Assembly (NCBI GenBank): GCA_036405815.1
Contig: DASWWX010000019.1
Coordinates: forward strand, 22,685-86,684
From: Solimonas sp036405815
GTDB taxonomy: Bacteria > Pseudomonadota > Gammaproteobacteria > Nevskiales > Nevskiaceae
Length of the DNA: 64,000 nt
Direction of reading: 5' to 3'
Below, one piece after another: positions 16,236-26,428 of this stretch (position 1 is the stretch's first letter; each line of letters begins with the position of its first letter). The notes under the pieces are model-generated. The model saw nothing but the letters and a program-made list of their open reading frames with translations. It was not told the origin of the DNA and made no database searches. The position numbers and the translations under genes were made by a program.

Positions 16236-16306
16236 ACTTCGCACCCGGATTCCGCACCCGCGGATCGGGCACGACGCAAGACCGGGCGGCCTTGCGATAA
16301 TGCGGC

Positions 16307-18625
16307 ATGAGCGTCTGGCCCGAATCTCCCGCTGAATCCGCGTCTACCGACCTGCCGCTGTTCGTGACCTGCGCGCGCGGCGTCGAACCGCTGCTGGTCG
16401 CCGAACTCGCCGGCTTCGGCGCCGCCCATGCGCGCGAGCGCACCGGCGGCGTCGCCGTCACCGCGCCGCTGGAAGCGGCCTATCGCGCCTGCCTCTGGTC
16501 GCGCCTGGCCAGCCGCGTGCTGATGCCGCTGCAACGCTTCCCGGCCCCGGACGCCGACGCGCTGTACCAGGCCGCGCTCGGCATCGCCTGGCACGATCTG
16601 TTCGACAGCGGCAGCACCTTTGCCATCGAAGTCGCCGGCCGCTCGCCGAACCTGACCCACACCCAGTACGCCGGCCTCAAGGTCAAGGACGCGATCGTCG
16701 ATGGCTTCCGCGCGCAGGGCCTGGAACGCCCCAACGTCAATACCGAAAGTCCGGACATCCGCATCCACCTGCACCTGGACCGCGAGCACGCGACGCTGAG
16801 CCTGGATCTGGCCGGCGACAGCCTGCACCGGCGCGGCTATCGCCTGCGCGGCGTCGAAGCCCCGCTCAAGGAAAACCTCGCCTGCGCGATCCTTGTGCGC
16901 TGCGGCTGGCCCGACCTCGCCGCGCAAGGCGCGCCGCTGCTCGACCCGATGTGCGGTTCCGGCACGCTGGTCATCGAAGCCGCGCTGATGGCGGCCGACA
17001 TCGCGCCCGGCCTGCGACGCAAGCGTTGGGGTTTCGAAGCCTGGCTGGATCACCGGCCGGCCGTGTGGAAGCGCATCAAGCTGGAAGCCGAGGAGCGCCG
17101 CAGCGCCGGCCTGGCGCGACCGCTGCCCATCCTGGTCGGCAGCGACCTGGACCAGCGCGCGCTGATGGCCGCACGCAGCAATGCCGAACGCGCCGGCTTC
17201 GCCGACCGCATCCGCTGGGTGCCCGGCGATACGCTCGACGCCCGCCCGCCGGCACCGCAGCCGGGCCTGGTCGTCACCAATCCGCCCTATGGCGAGCGCA
17301 TCGGCACCGACGCCGAACTGGTGAAGCTGTACTCGCTGCTCGGCAACACGCTGAAACAGCACTTCGCCGGCTGGCGCTTCGGCTTCTTCACGGCGCGCGA
17401 CGACATTGCCCAGCGCCTGGGCCTGCGCGCCGAGAAGATCAACACGCTCTACAACGGCGCGCTGCTGTGCAAGCTGCTGCGCTTCGAGATCGGGGGCGGC
17501 CCGGCGCGCGAGATCGCCGATCCCGCTGCCGAAACGACAGCCGCAGACGAACGCGCCGGCACCGCGGCAGCCGCGGCGCCCGTCGCGACGCCGAAGCCCG
17601 CACCCGCACCCGCCATCGGTGGCGAAGCCTTCGGCAACCGGTTGCGCAAGAACCTGCGCCATCTCGGCAAGTGGGCCAAGCGCAAGGACATCGCGCACTA
17701 CCGCGTCTACGACGCCGACCTGCCGGAGTACGCGGTCGCCGTCGATCTCTACCGCACCGACGATGGTCTGCACGCGCACGTGCAGGAGTACGCGGCGCCG
17801 AAAACCGTCGATCCGGCGCACGCCGAGAAGCGCCTGCGCGAAGCGCTCGGACAGACCCAGGCCGTGCTTGAACTGCCGCACACGCACCTGCACTACAAGC
17901 TGCGCCAGTCGCAGAAAGGTACGGCGCAGTACCAGCGCCAGAATCAGACCGAGCGCTTCTACGCGATCGAAGAGCACGGCGCCCGGCTGCAGGTGAATTT
18001 CGACGATTACCTCGACACCGGCCTGTTCCTCGACCATCGACCGATCCGCCAGCGCATCCAGCAGGAAGCGCGCGGCAAGCGCTTCCTCAACCTGTTCTGC
18101 TACACCGGCGCGGCGACCGTGCACGCCGTGGTCGGTGGCGCGCGCCGCACGCTGTCGCTGGACCTGTCCAACACCTATCTGGACTGGGCCAAGCGCAACC
18201 TCTCGCTCAACGGCGTGCGCGGCTGGGATTACGAACGCATGCCGGCAGCCGGCGAATCCCTGTCGCCGCACGCCCTGGTGCGCGCCGACTGCCTGCTGTG
18301 GCTGCGCGAGCAGGCCGCGCTGGACCGGCCGTCACAGTTCGATCTGATCTTCTTCGATCCTCCGACCTTCTCCAACTCCAAGAAGATGGAAGACACGCTG
18401 GACATCCAGCGCGACCACGCCGAACTGATCCGCGCCGCACTCAAGCTGCTGGCCCCGGGCGGCACGCTGTACTTCTCGACCAACCGCCGCGGCTTCAAGC
18501 TCGACGAAGCACTGGCCGCCGATGCCCGCATCGACGACATCACCACGCAAACACTGGACGAGGACTTCAAGCGGCCGCCGCCGGCGCATCGCTGCTGGGC
18601 GATCCGGCCGATCACGACGAACTAG
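16307..18625 (+). CDS. rlmL: bifunctional 23S rRNA methyltransferase RlmKL (m7G2069 / m2G2445)
   Basis: This enzyme makes both m2G2445 and m7G2069 in 23S rRNA. The 772-residue fusion contains an N-terminal THUMP/RlmL part (FVTCARGVEPLLVAELAGFG, and LLDPMCGSGTLVIEAALMA as the SAM site, then VVTNPPYGERIG with the N-P-P-Y catalytic motif). The RlmK part follows a proline/alanine linker near residue 420 and carries FLNLFCYTGAATVHAVVGGA and DLIFFDPPTFSNSKKM. The length matches gammaproteobacterial RlmKL (about 700) with a slightly long linker. It stands alone between the flagellar block and a convergent TonB-C protein. Confidence 0.95.
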   Translation: MSVWPESPAESASTDLPLFVTCARGVEPLLVAELAGFGAAHARERTGGVAVTAPLEAAYRACLWSRLASRVLMPLQRFPAPDADALYQAALGIAWHDLFDSGSTFAIEVAGRSPNLTHTQYAGLKVKDAIVDGFRAQGLERPNVNTESPDIRIHLHLDREHATLSLDLAGDSLHRRGYRLRGVEAPLKENLACAILVRCGWPDLAAQGAPLLDPMCGSGTLVIEAALMAADIAPGLRRKRWGFEAWLDHRPAVWKRIKLEAEERRSAGLARPLPILVGSDLDQRALMAARSNAERAGFADRIRWVPGDTLDARPPAPQPGLVVTNPPYGERIGTDAELVKLYSLLGNTLKQHFAGWRFGFFTARDDIAQRLGLRAEKINTLYNGALLCKLLRFEIGGGPAREIADPAAETTAADERAGTAAAAAPVATPKPAPAPAIGGEAFGNRLRKNLRHLGKWAKRKDIAHYRVYDADLPEYAVAVDLYRTDDGLHAHVQEYAAPKTVDPAHAEKRLREALGQTQAVLELPHTHLHYKLRQSQKGTAQYQRQNQTERFYAIEEHGARLQVNFDDYLDTGLFLDHRPIRQRIQQEARGKRFLNLFCYTGAATVHAVVGGARRTLSLDLSNTYLDWAKRNLSLNGVRGWDYERMPAAGESLSPHALVRADCLLWLREQAALDRPSQFDLIFFDPPTFSNSKKMEDTLDIQRDHAELIRAALKLLAPGGTLYFSTNRRGFKLDEALAADARIDDITTQTLDEDFKRPPPAHRCWAIRPITTN

Positions 18626-18646
18626 AGTCTGCCGCGCGCTGGCCGC

Positions 18647-19717
18647 TCAGCGCGCAGCCAGGCGGAAGTGAAACATCATCGAGCCACGCGACGGCACCGC
18701 CACCCCGTTCTCCATCTGTGGACGATAGAGCGTCTTCCAGGCGGCGCGCTTGGCTGCGGCGTCGAACACACCCTTGGGGCTGGACTGCAGAACCGTCACA
18801 TCGGTCGCCTTGCCCTCGGCGTCGATATGGATCAACAGCTGCACAAAGCCGAAAAGCCCCTGCAGGGCAGCCTCTCTCGGAAAATGCGGCTGAACCGCCT
18901 TGAGCACGCCGCCTTCCTGCAAATCACGCAACGCGGGTCGGTCAACGAGCCGCCCCTGCGCATCAATCAGGTCCTGGCCTCGCGCCGCCGCAACCATATC
19001 GGCGGCCTCGGGCGCTTCGACGGCTTTCGCCAGCAGCTGGTCGGCCACGTCGCGAAAGGCCGGGCTGAGCCCGCCCTCGAGGTTCAAGCTGGCGATGTGC
19101 CCGACACAGTCCCGGGGACCTTGAAGTTTGCAGAGCAGTTCCGCCCGAACCGCCATCCACCAATCCGGATCTTCCGACTTCTTGATGCTGGCCTTCTGCA
19201 GCACCGCCAACGCGTCGGCAGGTCGGGATCGTTGAAGGTAAGCGTCTGCCAGCGCGAAATAGGCCGACTCCGGCATACGCGCGCAGTTCGCCAGAAAAAC
19301 GGGTTCCAGCATCGCGACTGCATCCGCCGGATCCTTGCGACGAAGCGCGAGCCGGGCCAATACCTCGCGCACCTGATCCAGCGTGAGGCGCGGCATGAAA
19401 GGATTGGACAACGACGGGCGCAGCGCCGCCGTTGCCTCGTCGTCGCGACCCTGCACGGCCCTCAGGTAACCCCACTCGATATGCAGCAGTCCCTTCTCGT
19501 AGGGCGAAGCCGCACGTTCGATCAGTTGGCTCAGCGATTGCTCGCGAGCATGGAGGTCCGACTCCATACGCAAGGCTTCGATCTTCTGCTCCAGGCCCGG
19601 CGTCAGGACGCCCTTGCCTTCCTGCTCGTTCCGACAGGGATAGGCCTTCTGCGCATCGCCCTGGGCCGCTACGCTCAGGCTGACGAGCATCAGAAGCACG
19701 GCAACGATGGTCTTCAT
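18647..19717 (-). CDS. periplasmic TPR protein with C-terminal TonB-like domain
   Basis: This 356-residue exported protein has a signal peptide (MKTIVAVLLMLVSLSVAAQG), a helical TPR-like middle (residues about 50-230, with repeated LLHIEWGYLRAVQGRDDEA and SAYFALADAYLQRSRPADAL units) and a C-terminal TonB-like domain. That domain is recognised by VQPHFPREAALQGLFGFVQL, HIDAEGKATDVTVLQSSP and FDAAAKRAAWKTLYRPQMENG. I chose the ATG at 19715-19717 because GGAGCT precedes it and the signal peptide starts there; an ATG six codons upstream is less likely. There is no N-terminal transmembrane anchor, so it is not a classical TonB. A TonB-associated or envelope stress role is possible but unproven. Confidence 0.72.
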   Translation of the reverse strand: MKTIVAVLLMLVSLSVAAQGDAQKAYPCRNEQEGKGVLTPGLEQKIEALRMESDLHAREQSLSQLIERAASPYEKGLLHIEWGYLRAVQGRDDEATAALRPSLSNPFMPRLTLDQVREVLARLALRRKDPADAVAMLEPVFLANCARMPESAYFALADAYLQRSRPADALAVLQKASIKKSEDPDWWMAVRAELLCKLQGPRDCVGHIASLNLEGGLSPAFRDVADQLLAKAVEAPEAADMVAAARGQDLIDAQGRLVDRPALRDLQEGGVLKAVQPHFPREAALQGLFGFVQLLIHIDAEGKATDVTVLQSSPKGVFDAAAKRAAWKTLYRPQMENGVAVPSRGSMMFHFRLAAR

Positions 19718-20125
19718 GGTGGCAGCTCCACACAAGTTGGCCTGCGAACACAGCTGGAAGCGTTTGGCGCCGCCGCTTCAGTGGGGCTGGATTGCGCCTG
19801 GCCCAGACTACCGCCAAAACGCTTTTCGTAGCTGAACCGAAATCGTCTCCTTACAGCACCATCGCTTACCGACACCTGCACCACCCGGCATCGCCTCCCT
19901 GAGCCTGAACGTCGAGCCGCTGCTGCGTCCTCGCCGGTCCAAGCCGGCATGGCCGGCCGCGTACTGGGCATCCTGTCGCGACTGTGCGGCTGCGCAGATG
20001 AAGCCGGGCCATCGAAGCACCCTTTCTGACGCAGCTGACAGGACCACCACCGGGCTGCCGCGACCCGGCGGGGTTCGTTATCATCGCCCCCTGAACACAA
20101 ACGTTTATAGAAACGGGGAAAACCG
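19718..20125. other. 408-bp intergenic region with no supported gene
   Basis: This gap separates two divergently transcribed envelope genes. Reading frames inside it lack codon-position structure, ribosome sites and recognisable motifs. A TATCAT at 20079-20084 could be a -10 element for the downstream gene, but no matching -35 is evident. No inverted repeat with a T run was found. It is longer than most gaps in this window, so divergent promoters or an unrecognised small RNA are possible. Confidence 0.5.
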
Positions 20126-20842
20126 ATGCGCGCTGCTCGTCTACGCTGGATTTCGCTGATCGGATCGGCGCTGTGCCTGGGCGCCAGCTTCGCCGCGCCG
20201 GCGCAGGGCCCGGTCCTTAACTGTCAGGCCCACGATGGCCAACGTTGGGTGAGCCTCGGCGACGGCACCTACACCGCCTGCCTCAATGCCATCGACGCCC
20301 GCGTCACCGCCTACAACGCCCAGGGCTTCAAGTTCGGCCTGTGGGGCGGCGCACTACTGTCGGCCGACGAGTTCTACTTCTATCAATCGGACGACCAGGG
20401 CGCCAACTGGACACCGGCCGGCCTCAAGAGCGAAGTCGCCGCAGCGGGCGGCCAGCTGATGCAGCCGGCCCCGACCACCTCCGCCGTGCTTTCGGCGGTC
20501 GAGCAGACCGCGCAGCCGGCCCCCATGGCCGCGGCCCCCGCGCCGGTCGCTGCCGAACCGGTGGTGATCTCCGCCCGGCCGGCCGGTCCGTCGGCACCGG
20601 TGTGGGAATCCGGCGAGCGCCGCACCTGCTCGCTGAAGATCAATGGCCAGTGGCAGAAGCTGCCGGAGCTGACGATCCAGGAATGCGCGCAGCGCCTCGA
20701 CGACGCGCCGGAACCGCCGAACAGCAATGCCGCCAAGTTCGGCTACTGGAGCGGCACCTACCTGGTCGCCAACCACAAGGAAGTCCTGCGGTCGAAGGAC
20801 TCCAACCAGTGGGAAACGGTGATCCAGCGCCGCGGTCGCTGA
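20126..20842 (+). CDS. exported protein with two diverged internal repeats (unknown function)
   Basis: I do not recognise this 238-residue product. It has a Sec signal peptide ending near AAPAQG and two related modules of about 65 residues, separated by an alanine/proline-rich linker (residues about 115-160). Module 1 runs from CQAHDGQRWVSLGDGTYTAC to FKFGLWGGALLSADEFYFYQ and ANW. Module 2 runs from CSLKINGQWQKLPELTIQEC to FGYWSGTYLVANHKEVL and NQWETV. Each has a Cys pair about 18-22 residues apart, suggesting one disulphide per module. A strong terminator follows 18 bp after the stop, so it is probably monocistronic. Confidence 0.7.
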   Translation: MRAARLRWISLIGSALCLGASFAAPAQGPVLNCQAHDGQRWVSLGDGTYTACLNAIDARVTAYNAQGFKFGLWGGALLSADEFYFYQSDDQGANWTPAGLKSEVAAAGGQLMQPAPTTSAVLSAVEQTAQPAPMAAAPAPVAAEPVVISARPAGPSAPVWESGERRTCSLKINGQWQKLPELTIQECAQRLDDAPEPPNSNAAKFGYWSGTYLVANHKEVLRSKDSNQWETVIQRRGR

Positions 20843-20859
20843 ACGCAACGCCCAGCAAA

Positions 20860-20886
20860 ACGGCCGCCTAGAAGGCGGCCGTTTTT
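20860..20886 (+). terminator. rho-independent terminator of the two-repeat protein gene
   Basis: ACGGCCGCC and GGCGGCCGT form a 9-bp stem around a 5-base loop, followed by TTTTGTTT on the plus strand. AAAA precedes the stem, so the hairpin could also act weakly on the minus strand. Confidence 0.85.
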
Positions 20887-20930
20887 GTTTGTGGCCTGTG
20901 GAAGCGTGTGGGTGCGGGCACCCGCATGCC

Positions 20931-20994
20931 ATGCAGCCGCATCAGGTCTTGTGCAGCGTGACGCCAGCCTGGCCCTGCTACCTGCTGCCGCGGT
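20931..20994 (-). pseudogene. decayed duplicate of the dcd 3' end
   Basis: This 64-bp stretch matches the last 64 bp region at the 3' end of dcd (21077-21140) in the same orientation with 9 mismatches (86% identity). Translated in the dcd frame, the copy retains Q-G-Q-A-G-V-T-L but has an in-frame TAG five codons into the copy and changed final residues. It therefore cannot encode a functional C-terminus. The two copies are 146 bp apart start to start. The intervening sequence has no clear similarity to the rest of dcd. Confidence 0.75.
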
Positions 20995-21087
20995 AGCACC
21001 GCGAGCCACCCGGCGAGGGCCCCGCGCATGGCGCGGGATCGACGGCAAGGCGAGCGGATGCTGGGGACCGCATCCGATGCAGCTGCA

Positions 21088-21651
21088 TCAGGTCCTGGGC
21101 AGCGTAACGCCAGTCTGACCCTGATACTTGCCGCCGCGGTCCCGATACGAGGTCTCGCAGACTTCGTCGGATTCGTAGAACAGCATCTGCGCCACGCCCT
21201 CGTTGGCGTAGATCTTCGCCGGTAGCGGCGTGGTGTTGGAGAACTCCAGCGTCACGTGTCCTTCCCACTCCGGCTCCAGCGGCGTCACGTTGACGATGAT
21301 GCCGCAGCGCGCGTACGTGCTCTTGCCGAGGCAGACAACCAGCGTCGAGCGCGGAATGCGGAAGTACTCGACCGTGCGCGCCAGCGCGAAGGAGTTCGGC
21401 GGGATGATGCAGACGTCCGACTTCACGTCGACGAAGGACTTCTCGTCGAAATTCTTCGGATCGACGATCGTCGAGTTGATATTGGTGAAGATCTTGAATT
21501 CGTTGGCACAGCGCACGTCGTAGCCGTAGCTGGACGTGCCATAGGACACGATCTTCTGGCCGTTGACGTGGCGCACCTGGCCTGCCTCGAACGGTTCGAT
21601 CATGCCCTGCGCCGCCATGCGGCGGATCCACTTGTCGGATTTGATGCTCAT
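21088..21651 (-). CDS. dcd: dCTP deaminase
   Basis: Dcd deaminates dCTP to dUTP for thymidylate synthesis. The 187-residue product starts MSIKSDKWIRRMAAQGMIEP and contains SYGTSSYGYDVRCANEFKIF. The active-site region is ALARTVEYFRIPRSTLVVCL with GKSTYARCGIIVNVTPLEPE, then GHVTLEFSNTTPLPAKIYAN. The C-terminus YRDRGGKYQGQTGVTLPRT is the normal nucleotide-closing tail. The ATG overlaps the upstream gene's stop (ATGA). A longer frame extends upstream, but the conserved start is unambiguous. A degraded copy of its last 64 bp lies downstream. Confidence 0.96.
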   Translation of the reverse strand: MSIKSDKWIRRMAAQGMIEPFEAGQVRHVNGQKIVSYGTSSYGYDVRCANEFKIFTNINSTIVDPKNFDEKSFVDVKSDVCIIPPNSFALARTVEYFRIPRSTLVVCLGKSTYARCGIIVNVTPLEPEWEGHVTLEFSNTTPLPAKIYANEGVAQMLFYESDEVCETSYRDRGGKYQGQTGVTLPRT

Positions 21652-22265
21652 GTCTCGGCTTCTTGTTCGATCCAGGCCTGGGTGACCCAAAACAGCTCGC
21701 AGGCACCCGCGCCCATGTCGTCGCGCACCAGCGAGGTCTTCCAGCGCCAACCATCGGCAGCGCGGACGTTGACCAGCAACCCCTCGAGGTGGACGACGTG
21801 CCCGGCGCGCATTCTATCCAGCGCGCGCCGCACCGTGTCGTCCGCCGGAATCAGGTGGGTATTGGCGGCATGCTCGAACAGCACGCGCTGCGATACCGGC
21901 GGCGCCTCCTGCCAGCGGACCCAGAAGAAGCGCCCGGACTGCGAAATCTCCAGTTGCGCCAGCACCGATGAGTCGGACATGGGACCCCAGCCCAGCGCGA
22001 AATCCACGGGCGAGAGCTGTGCCTCGCGACCGAGGCGGTACTCCAGGCGGCTCAGCAGGCGGGCTGTCAGCTCGTACCGCGCCTGCGGTTCCAGCAGATA
22101 GCCACGGTGCTCAAACGGCTCTCGCTCGGCTCGACGCAATTCGGTCTGCTGCGGCATCTCCGACGCCAACACGCCGGGTAACCGCACGATCTCGCGCGAC
22201 TGGCAACTGCGCTGCGCGCCGAAGGCAATGGCGATCGCCAGCAACAGCAGCCAGCCGCGCGACAT
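21648..22265 (-). CDS. membrane-anchored protein of unknown function upstream of dcd
   Basis: I do not recognise this 205-residue product. It starts with one hydrophobic helix (WLLLLAIAIAFGA, residues 5-17), which is an uncleaved anchor or signal peptide. A soluble domain follows with YELTARLLSRLEYRLGREAQ, DFALGWGPMSDSSVLAQLEI and SGRFFWVRW. The C-terminal stretch HVVHLEGLLVNVRAADGWRW with DDMGAGACELFWVTQA looks like a small beta domain. Its stop overlaps the dcd ATG and it begins 3 bp after the apbC stop. This makes apbC-this gene-dcd one transcription unit. No catalytic motif is visible. Confidence 0.75.
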   Translation of the reverse strand: MSRGWLLLLAIAIAFGAQRSCQSREIVRLPGVLASEMPQQTELRRAEREPFEHRGYLLEPQARYELTARLLSRLEYRLGREAQLSPVDFALGWGPMSDSSVLAQLEISQSGRFFWVRWQEAPPVSQRVLFEHAANTHLIPADDTVRRALDRMRAGHVVHLEGLLVNVRAADGWRWKTSLVRDDMGAGACELFWVTQAWIEQEAET

Positions 22266-22268
22266 GAC

Positions 22269-23345
22269 TCAGTCGTCCGTCACCGAAATCTCGGGAAACG
22301 CCTCGCCGCTGGCGCCATAGGCCAACCGGGCCGCGGCAAGGCGCGCGATGTCGCGGTAGCGCTGGGCCAGATCGCCGTCCGGCTCGGCCGCAACCGTGGG
22401 CAGGCCACCGTCGGCCTGCTGACGGATGCGAATGTCCAGCGGTAGCTGCCCCAGCAGTTCCGAGCCGTACTGCGCCGCCATGCGTGCACCGCCAGCCTCG
22501 CCGAAGATCGCCTCGCGATGCCCGCAGTTCGTGCAGACGTGCCAGGCCATGTTCTCGACGATGCCGAGCACCGGAACGCCGACCTTGCGGAACATCTGCA
22601 GTCCCTTGCGCGCATCGAGCAGCGCGATGTCCTGCGGCGTCGTCACCACAACGGCACCACTGACCGGAATGCGCTGCGCCAAAGAGAGCTGAATGTCGCC
22701 GGTGCCCGGCGGCAGATCGACGATCAGATAATCGAGGTCTTCCCACGCGGTTTCGTTCAGCAGCTGCGCCAGCGCCTGCGTCACCATCGGCCCGCGCCAG
22801 ATCATCGGCTGATCTTCGTCAACGAGGAAGCCGATGCTCATCGCCTGCAGGCCGTGCGCCTGCAAGGGGTGCATGCGCTTGCCGTCTGGCGAGGTCGGCC
22901 GCGCCTGCGCGATCCCCAGCATCGTCGGCTGGCTGGGACCGTAGATGTCGGCATCGAGCAGACCGACGCGCGCGCCCTCAGCCTGCAGCGCCAGCGCCAG
23001 ATTCACCGCCACCGTCGACTTGCCAACGCCGCCCTTGCCGCTGGCCACCGCGATGATGTTGCGGATGCCCGGCAGCGGCTTCAGGTTCTTCTGCACCGCC
23101 TGGCTGTCGATGCGCCAGCGCACCTGCACTTCGGCCGCGACGCCCAGTTCACCGCGGATGCGCTCGCCCAGCGCCGACGCCAGCGCGTCGCGCAGACCGG
23201 CGGCCGGAAAGCCCAGTTCGAGTTCGACGCGCGCGCGCGCGCCGTCCAGCGCCGCCGCGCGCACCGCACCGGCAGCGGACCAGCTGCGCCCGAGCAAAGG
23301 ATGCACATCGGCGTCGAGCAGGGCCAGCAGGCGGTCGCGGGTCAT
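22269..23345 (-). CDS. apbC: iron-sulfur carrier ATPase ApbC/Mrp
   Basis: ApbC/Mrp is a P-loop ATPase that transfers Fe-S clusters to apoproteins. The 358-residue protein has an N-terminal DUF59/MIP18-like domain (residues about 1-85), the deviant Walker A ASGKGGVGKSTVAVNLALAL, VGLLDADIYGPSQPTMLG, and DYLIVDLPPGTGDIQLSLAQ. The bridging cysteines are in the motif C-T-N-C (WHVCTNCGH). The length is normal. The adjacent dcd and the distant plus-strand metG recall the apbC-dcd-metG neighbourhood of other gammaproteobacteria, though metG is 3.6 kb away here. Confidence 0.94.
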   Translation of the reverse strand: MTRDRLLALLDADVHPLLGRSWSAAGAVRAAALDGARARVELELGFPAAGLRDALASALGERIRGELGVAAEVQVRWRIDSQAVQKNLKPLPGIRNIIAVASGKGGVGKSTVAVNLALALQAEGARVGLLDADIYGPSQPTMLGIAQARPTSPDGKRMHPLQAHGLQAMSIGFLVDEDQPMIWRGPMVTQALAQLLNETAWEDLDYLIVDLPPGTGDIQLSLAQRIPVSGAVVVTTPQDIALLDARKGLQMFRKVGVPVLGIVENMAWHVCTNCGHREAIFGEAGGARMAAQYGSELLGQLPLDIRIRQQADGGLPTVAAEPDGDLAQRYRDIARLAAARLAYGASGEAFPEISVTDD

Positions 23346-23390
23346 GGCGGCAGGTGGATGAAAAAACGGGCGCGCAGTCTAGCGCGCAAC

Positions 23391-23419
23391 AAAAAGGGGC
23401 GGGCACCTGGCCCGCCCCT
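23391..23419 (-). terminator. rho-independent terminator of the S8 protease gene
   Basis: A 10-bp stem (AGGGGCGGGC with GCCCGCCCCT) is followed on the minus strand by TTTTTG. It lies between the protease stop and the apbC start and separates the two minus-strand genes. Confidence 0.85.
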
Positions 23420-23440
23420 CCGATACCGCTGGATCGGTGA

Positions 23441-24661
<1,221 letters not shown>

Positions 24662-24847
24662 CGGGGGGAATCCTCATTCTTGGAGTTGGAATGCCGCGAC
24701 ATCAGGCCGTGGCAGCTCGCCGGAGCTGCACGACCGTCGGTTCTCCCCGTCCGGCGGCAGCATCAGGTCCCTGGACCGTACCTGTCTGACGGCTGACAGA
24801 ACAACCCGTAATTTCCCTTCAGACTGTAAGCCATTTCCGACGCAGGC

Positions 24848-26305
24848 TTACAGTGCAGATGACTTGATGACCATCATTTTCTGAACCTGCATGTCATGCA
24901 GGGAGTAACGGATGCCGCCTACGCCCAGGCCCGACTGCTTGAGCCCGGCGAACGGCATCCAGTCGACACGGAAGGCGGTGTGGTCATTGACCATGACCGC
25001 CGAGGCATCCAGGCCGCGATAGCAACGCATCGCCGTATCGAGATCGCGCGTGAACACCGCCGCCTGGAACGCGAACGGCAGCGCATTGGCCTGCTGCAGC
25101 GCGTCGTCGAGTTCATCCCAGGCGTAGACGCAGATCACGGGCCCGAAGACCTCCTGCGTCGACACCTTGGCCGACTGCGTCGGCTGCAACAACACGGTCG
25201 GCGAGTAGCAGGTGGGCGACAGCACATGGCCGCCGCACAACAGCTGCGCTCCGTCGGCCAGCGCCTCCTTGACCCAGCCGTGCACGCGCTCGGTCTCCTC
25301 CGGCACGATCAGCGGGCCAATCTCGGTGTCGTCCTGCGTCGGGTCCCCGACCTTCATCTTGCGGGCCGCTGCGACCAGCCGCTCGCAGAACGTCTCCACC
25401 AGCGACCGCGCCACGAACACTCGTTGCACCGACACGCAAACCTGCCCGGCGTGATAGAAGCCGCCCTTGGCGATCAGCGGCACCGCCACGTCGAGGTCGG
25501 CGTCGGCGGCGACCACGACCGGCGCCACTCCACCATGTTCCAGCGCACAACGCGCGCCCGGCGCCAGCTGTGAACGCAGCGACCAGCCCACGCGCGCGCT
25601 GCCGATAAAGCTCAGAAACGCCACACGCGCGTCGGTCGCAAGCGTGGTGGATAGCGCCGAGGATTCCGGCAGCAGCGGCTGACACCAAGCCTCCGGCAGA
25701 CCGGCCTCACGCAGCAGCTCGACGAAGCGGAAGCACGACAGCGGCGTAGTGCCCGCCGGCTTGACGATGACCGGACAGCCCGCGGCAATCGCCGGGCCGA
25801 CCTGGTGCGCGATCAGGTTCATCGGGTGGTTGAAGGCGCTGATGGCGACGACCACCCCGATCGGTTCGGCCAGCGTGAACGCGAGCCGCTGCGTCGACGA
25901 GGCGCCGAGGTTCATCGGCACCACGTCGCCGGCCTGCGTGCGCAGGGCGTCGACGCAGGCGCGCAGACTGTCGGCAGCGCGCGCGATTTCCACGCGCGAA
26001 TCCGGCAGCGGCTTGCCACCCTCGCGCGCCGCCTCGCGCGCGTAATCCTCGGCGCGCTCCAGCAGCAACTGTCGGGCGCGTTCGAGCATCTCGATGCGCT
26101 TCGGCTGCGGCAGCCAGGCCTTGCGGTCTCGATATAGCGCGTGTGCCGTCTTCAGCGCCTGCTCCACAGTCGCGGCATCCGCGCGCTCGACCTCGCCGAT
26201 CGGCTGCCGATCGAAAGGCGCGTGCACGGTGTGATAGCGGCCGGTGGCGGCCGCGCCGGGCACGGCCAGATCGAAGCGGGATTTGAGAGCAGGATTCTTG
26301 TCCAT
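24848..26305 (-). CDS. NAD(P)-dependent aldehyde dehydrogenase
   Basis: This 485-residue enzyme of the ALDH superfamily oxidises an unidentified aldehyde to the acid. The catalytic Cys is in GGFYHAGQVCVSVQRVFVA, and the general-base Glu is in CALEHGGVAPVVV. The cofactor-site motif AFNHPMNLIAHQVGPAIAAG and the EVFGPVICVYAWDE strand are clear. The pattern resembles the lactaldehyde/glyceraldehyde-3-phosphate (ALDH11/21) branch more than betaine or semialdehyde enzymes, but the substrate is not predictable. It lies alone between a protease and a small exported protein, both on the same strand. Confidence 0.85.
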   Translation of the reverse strand: MDKNPALKSRFDLAVPGAAATGRYHTVHAPFDRQPIGEVERADAATVEQALKTAHALYRDRKAWLPQPKRIEMLERARQLLLERAEDYAREAAREGGKPLPDSRVEIARAADSLRACVDALRTQAGDVVPMNLGASSTQRLAFTLAEPIGVVVAISAFNHPMNLIAHQVGPAIAAGCPVIVKPAGTTPLSCFRFVELLREAGLPEAWCQPLLPESSALSTTLATDARVAFLSFIGSARVGWSLRSQLAPGARCALEHGGVAPVVVAADADLDVAVPLIAKGGFYHAGQVCVSVQRVFVARSLVETFCERLVAAARKMKVGDPTQDDTEIGPLIVPEETERVHGWVKEALADGAQLLCGGHVLSPTCYSPTVLLQPTQSAKVSTQEVFGPVICVYAWDELDDALQQANALPFAFQAAVFTRDLDTAMRCYRGLDASAVMVNDHTAFRVDWMPFAGLKQSGLGVGGIRYSLHDMQVQKMMVIKSSAL

Positions 26306-26361
26306 ACGCGCACTCTAACGCCGATGGCGGTGAGCGAAAAACGAGCTGAAATATGCAGATC

Positions 26362-26387
26362 AAAAAAGCCCGGCTCGGGGGCCGGGC
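26362..26387 (-). terminator. rho-independent terminator of the small exported protein gene
   Basis: GCCCGGC and GCCGGGC form a 7-bp stem followed by TTTTTTG on the minus strand. It lies 41 bp past the stop of the gene at 26429-26800. Confidence 0.85.
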
Positions 26388-26428
26388 AACGGGAGGTTAT
26401 AGGCCTCGCTCAGAACACGTCGGGCATT

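Noticed and set aside
15656..18271. Very long open frame antisense to rlmKL and flanking genes
   Set aside because: It mirrors the GC-rich third-codon pattern of the plus-strand gene, has no recognised domain, and is Arg/Ala/Gln-rich in the way expected of a shadow frame.
20911..20926. GGGTGCGGGCACCCGC palindrome near the dcd relic
   Set aside because: A single short GC-rich palindrome without a T run or repeats elsewhere in the window; may be a chance feature of GC-rich DNA.
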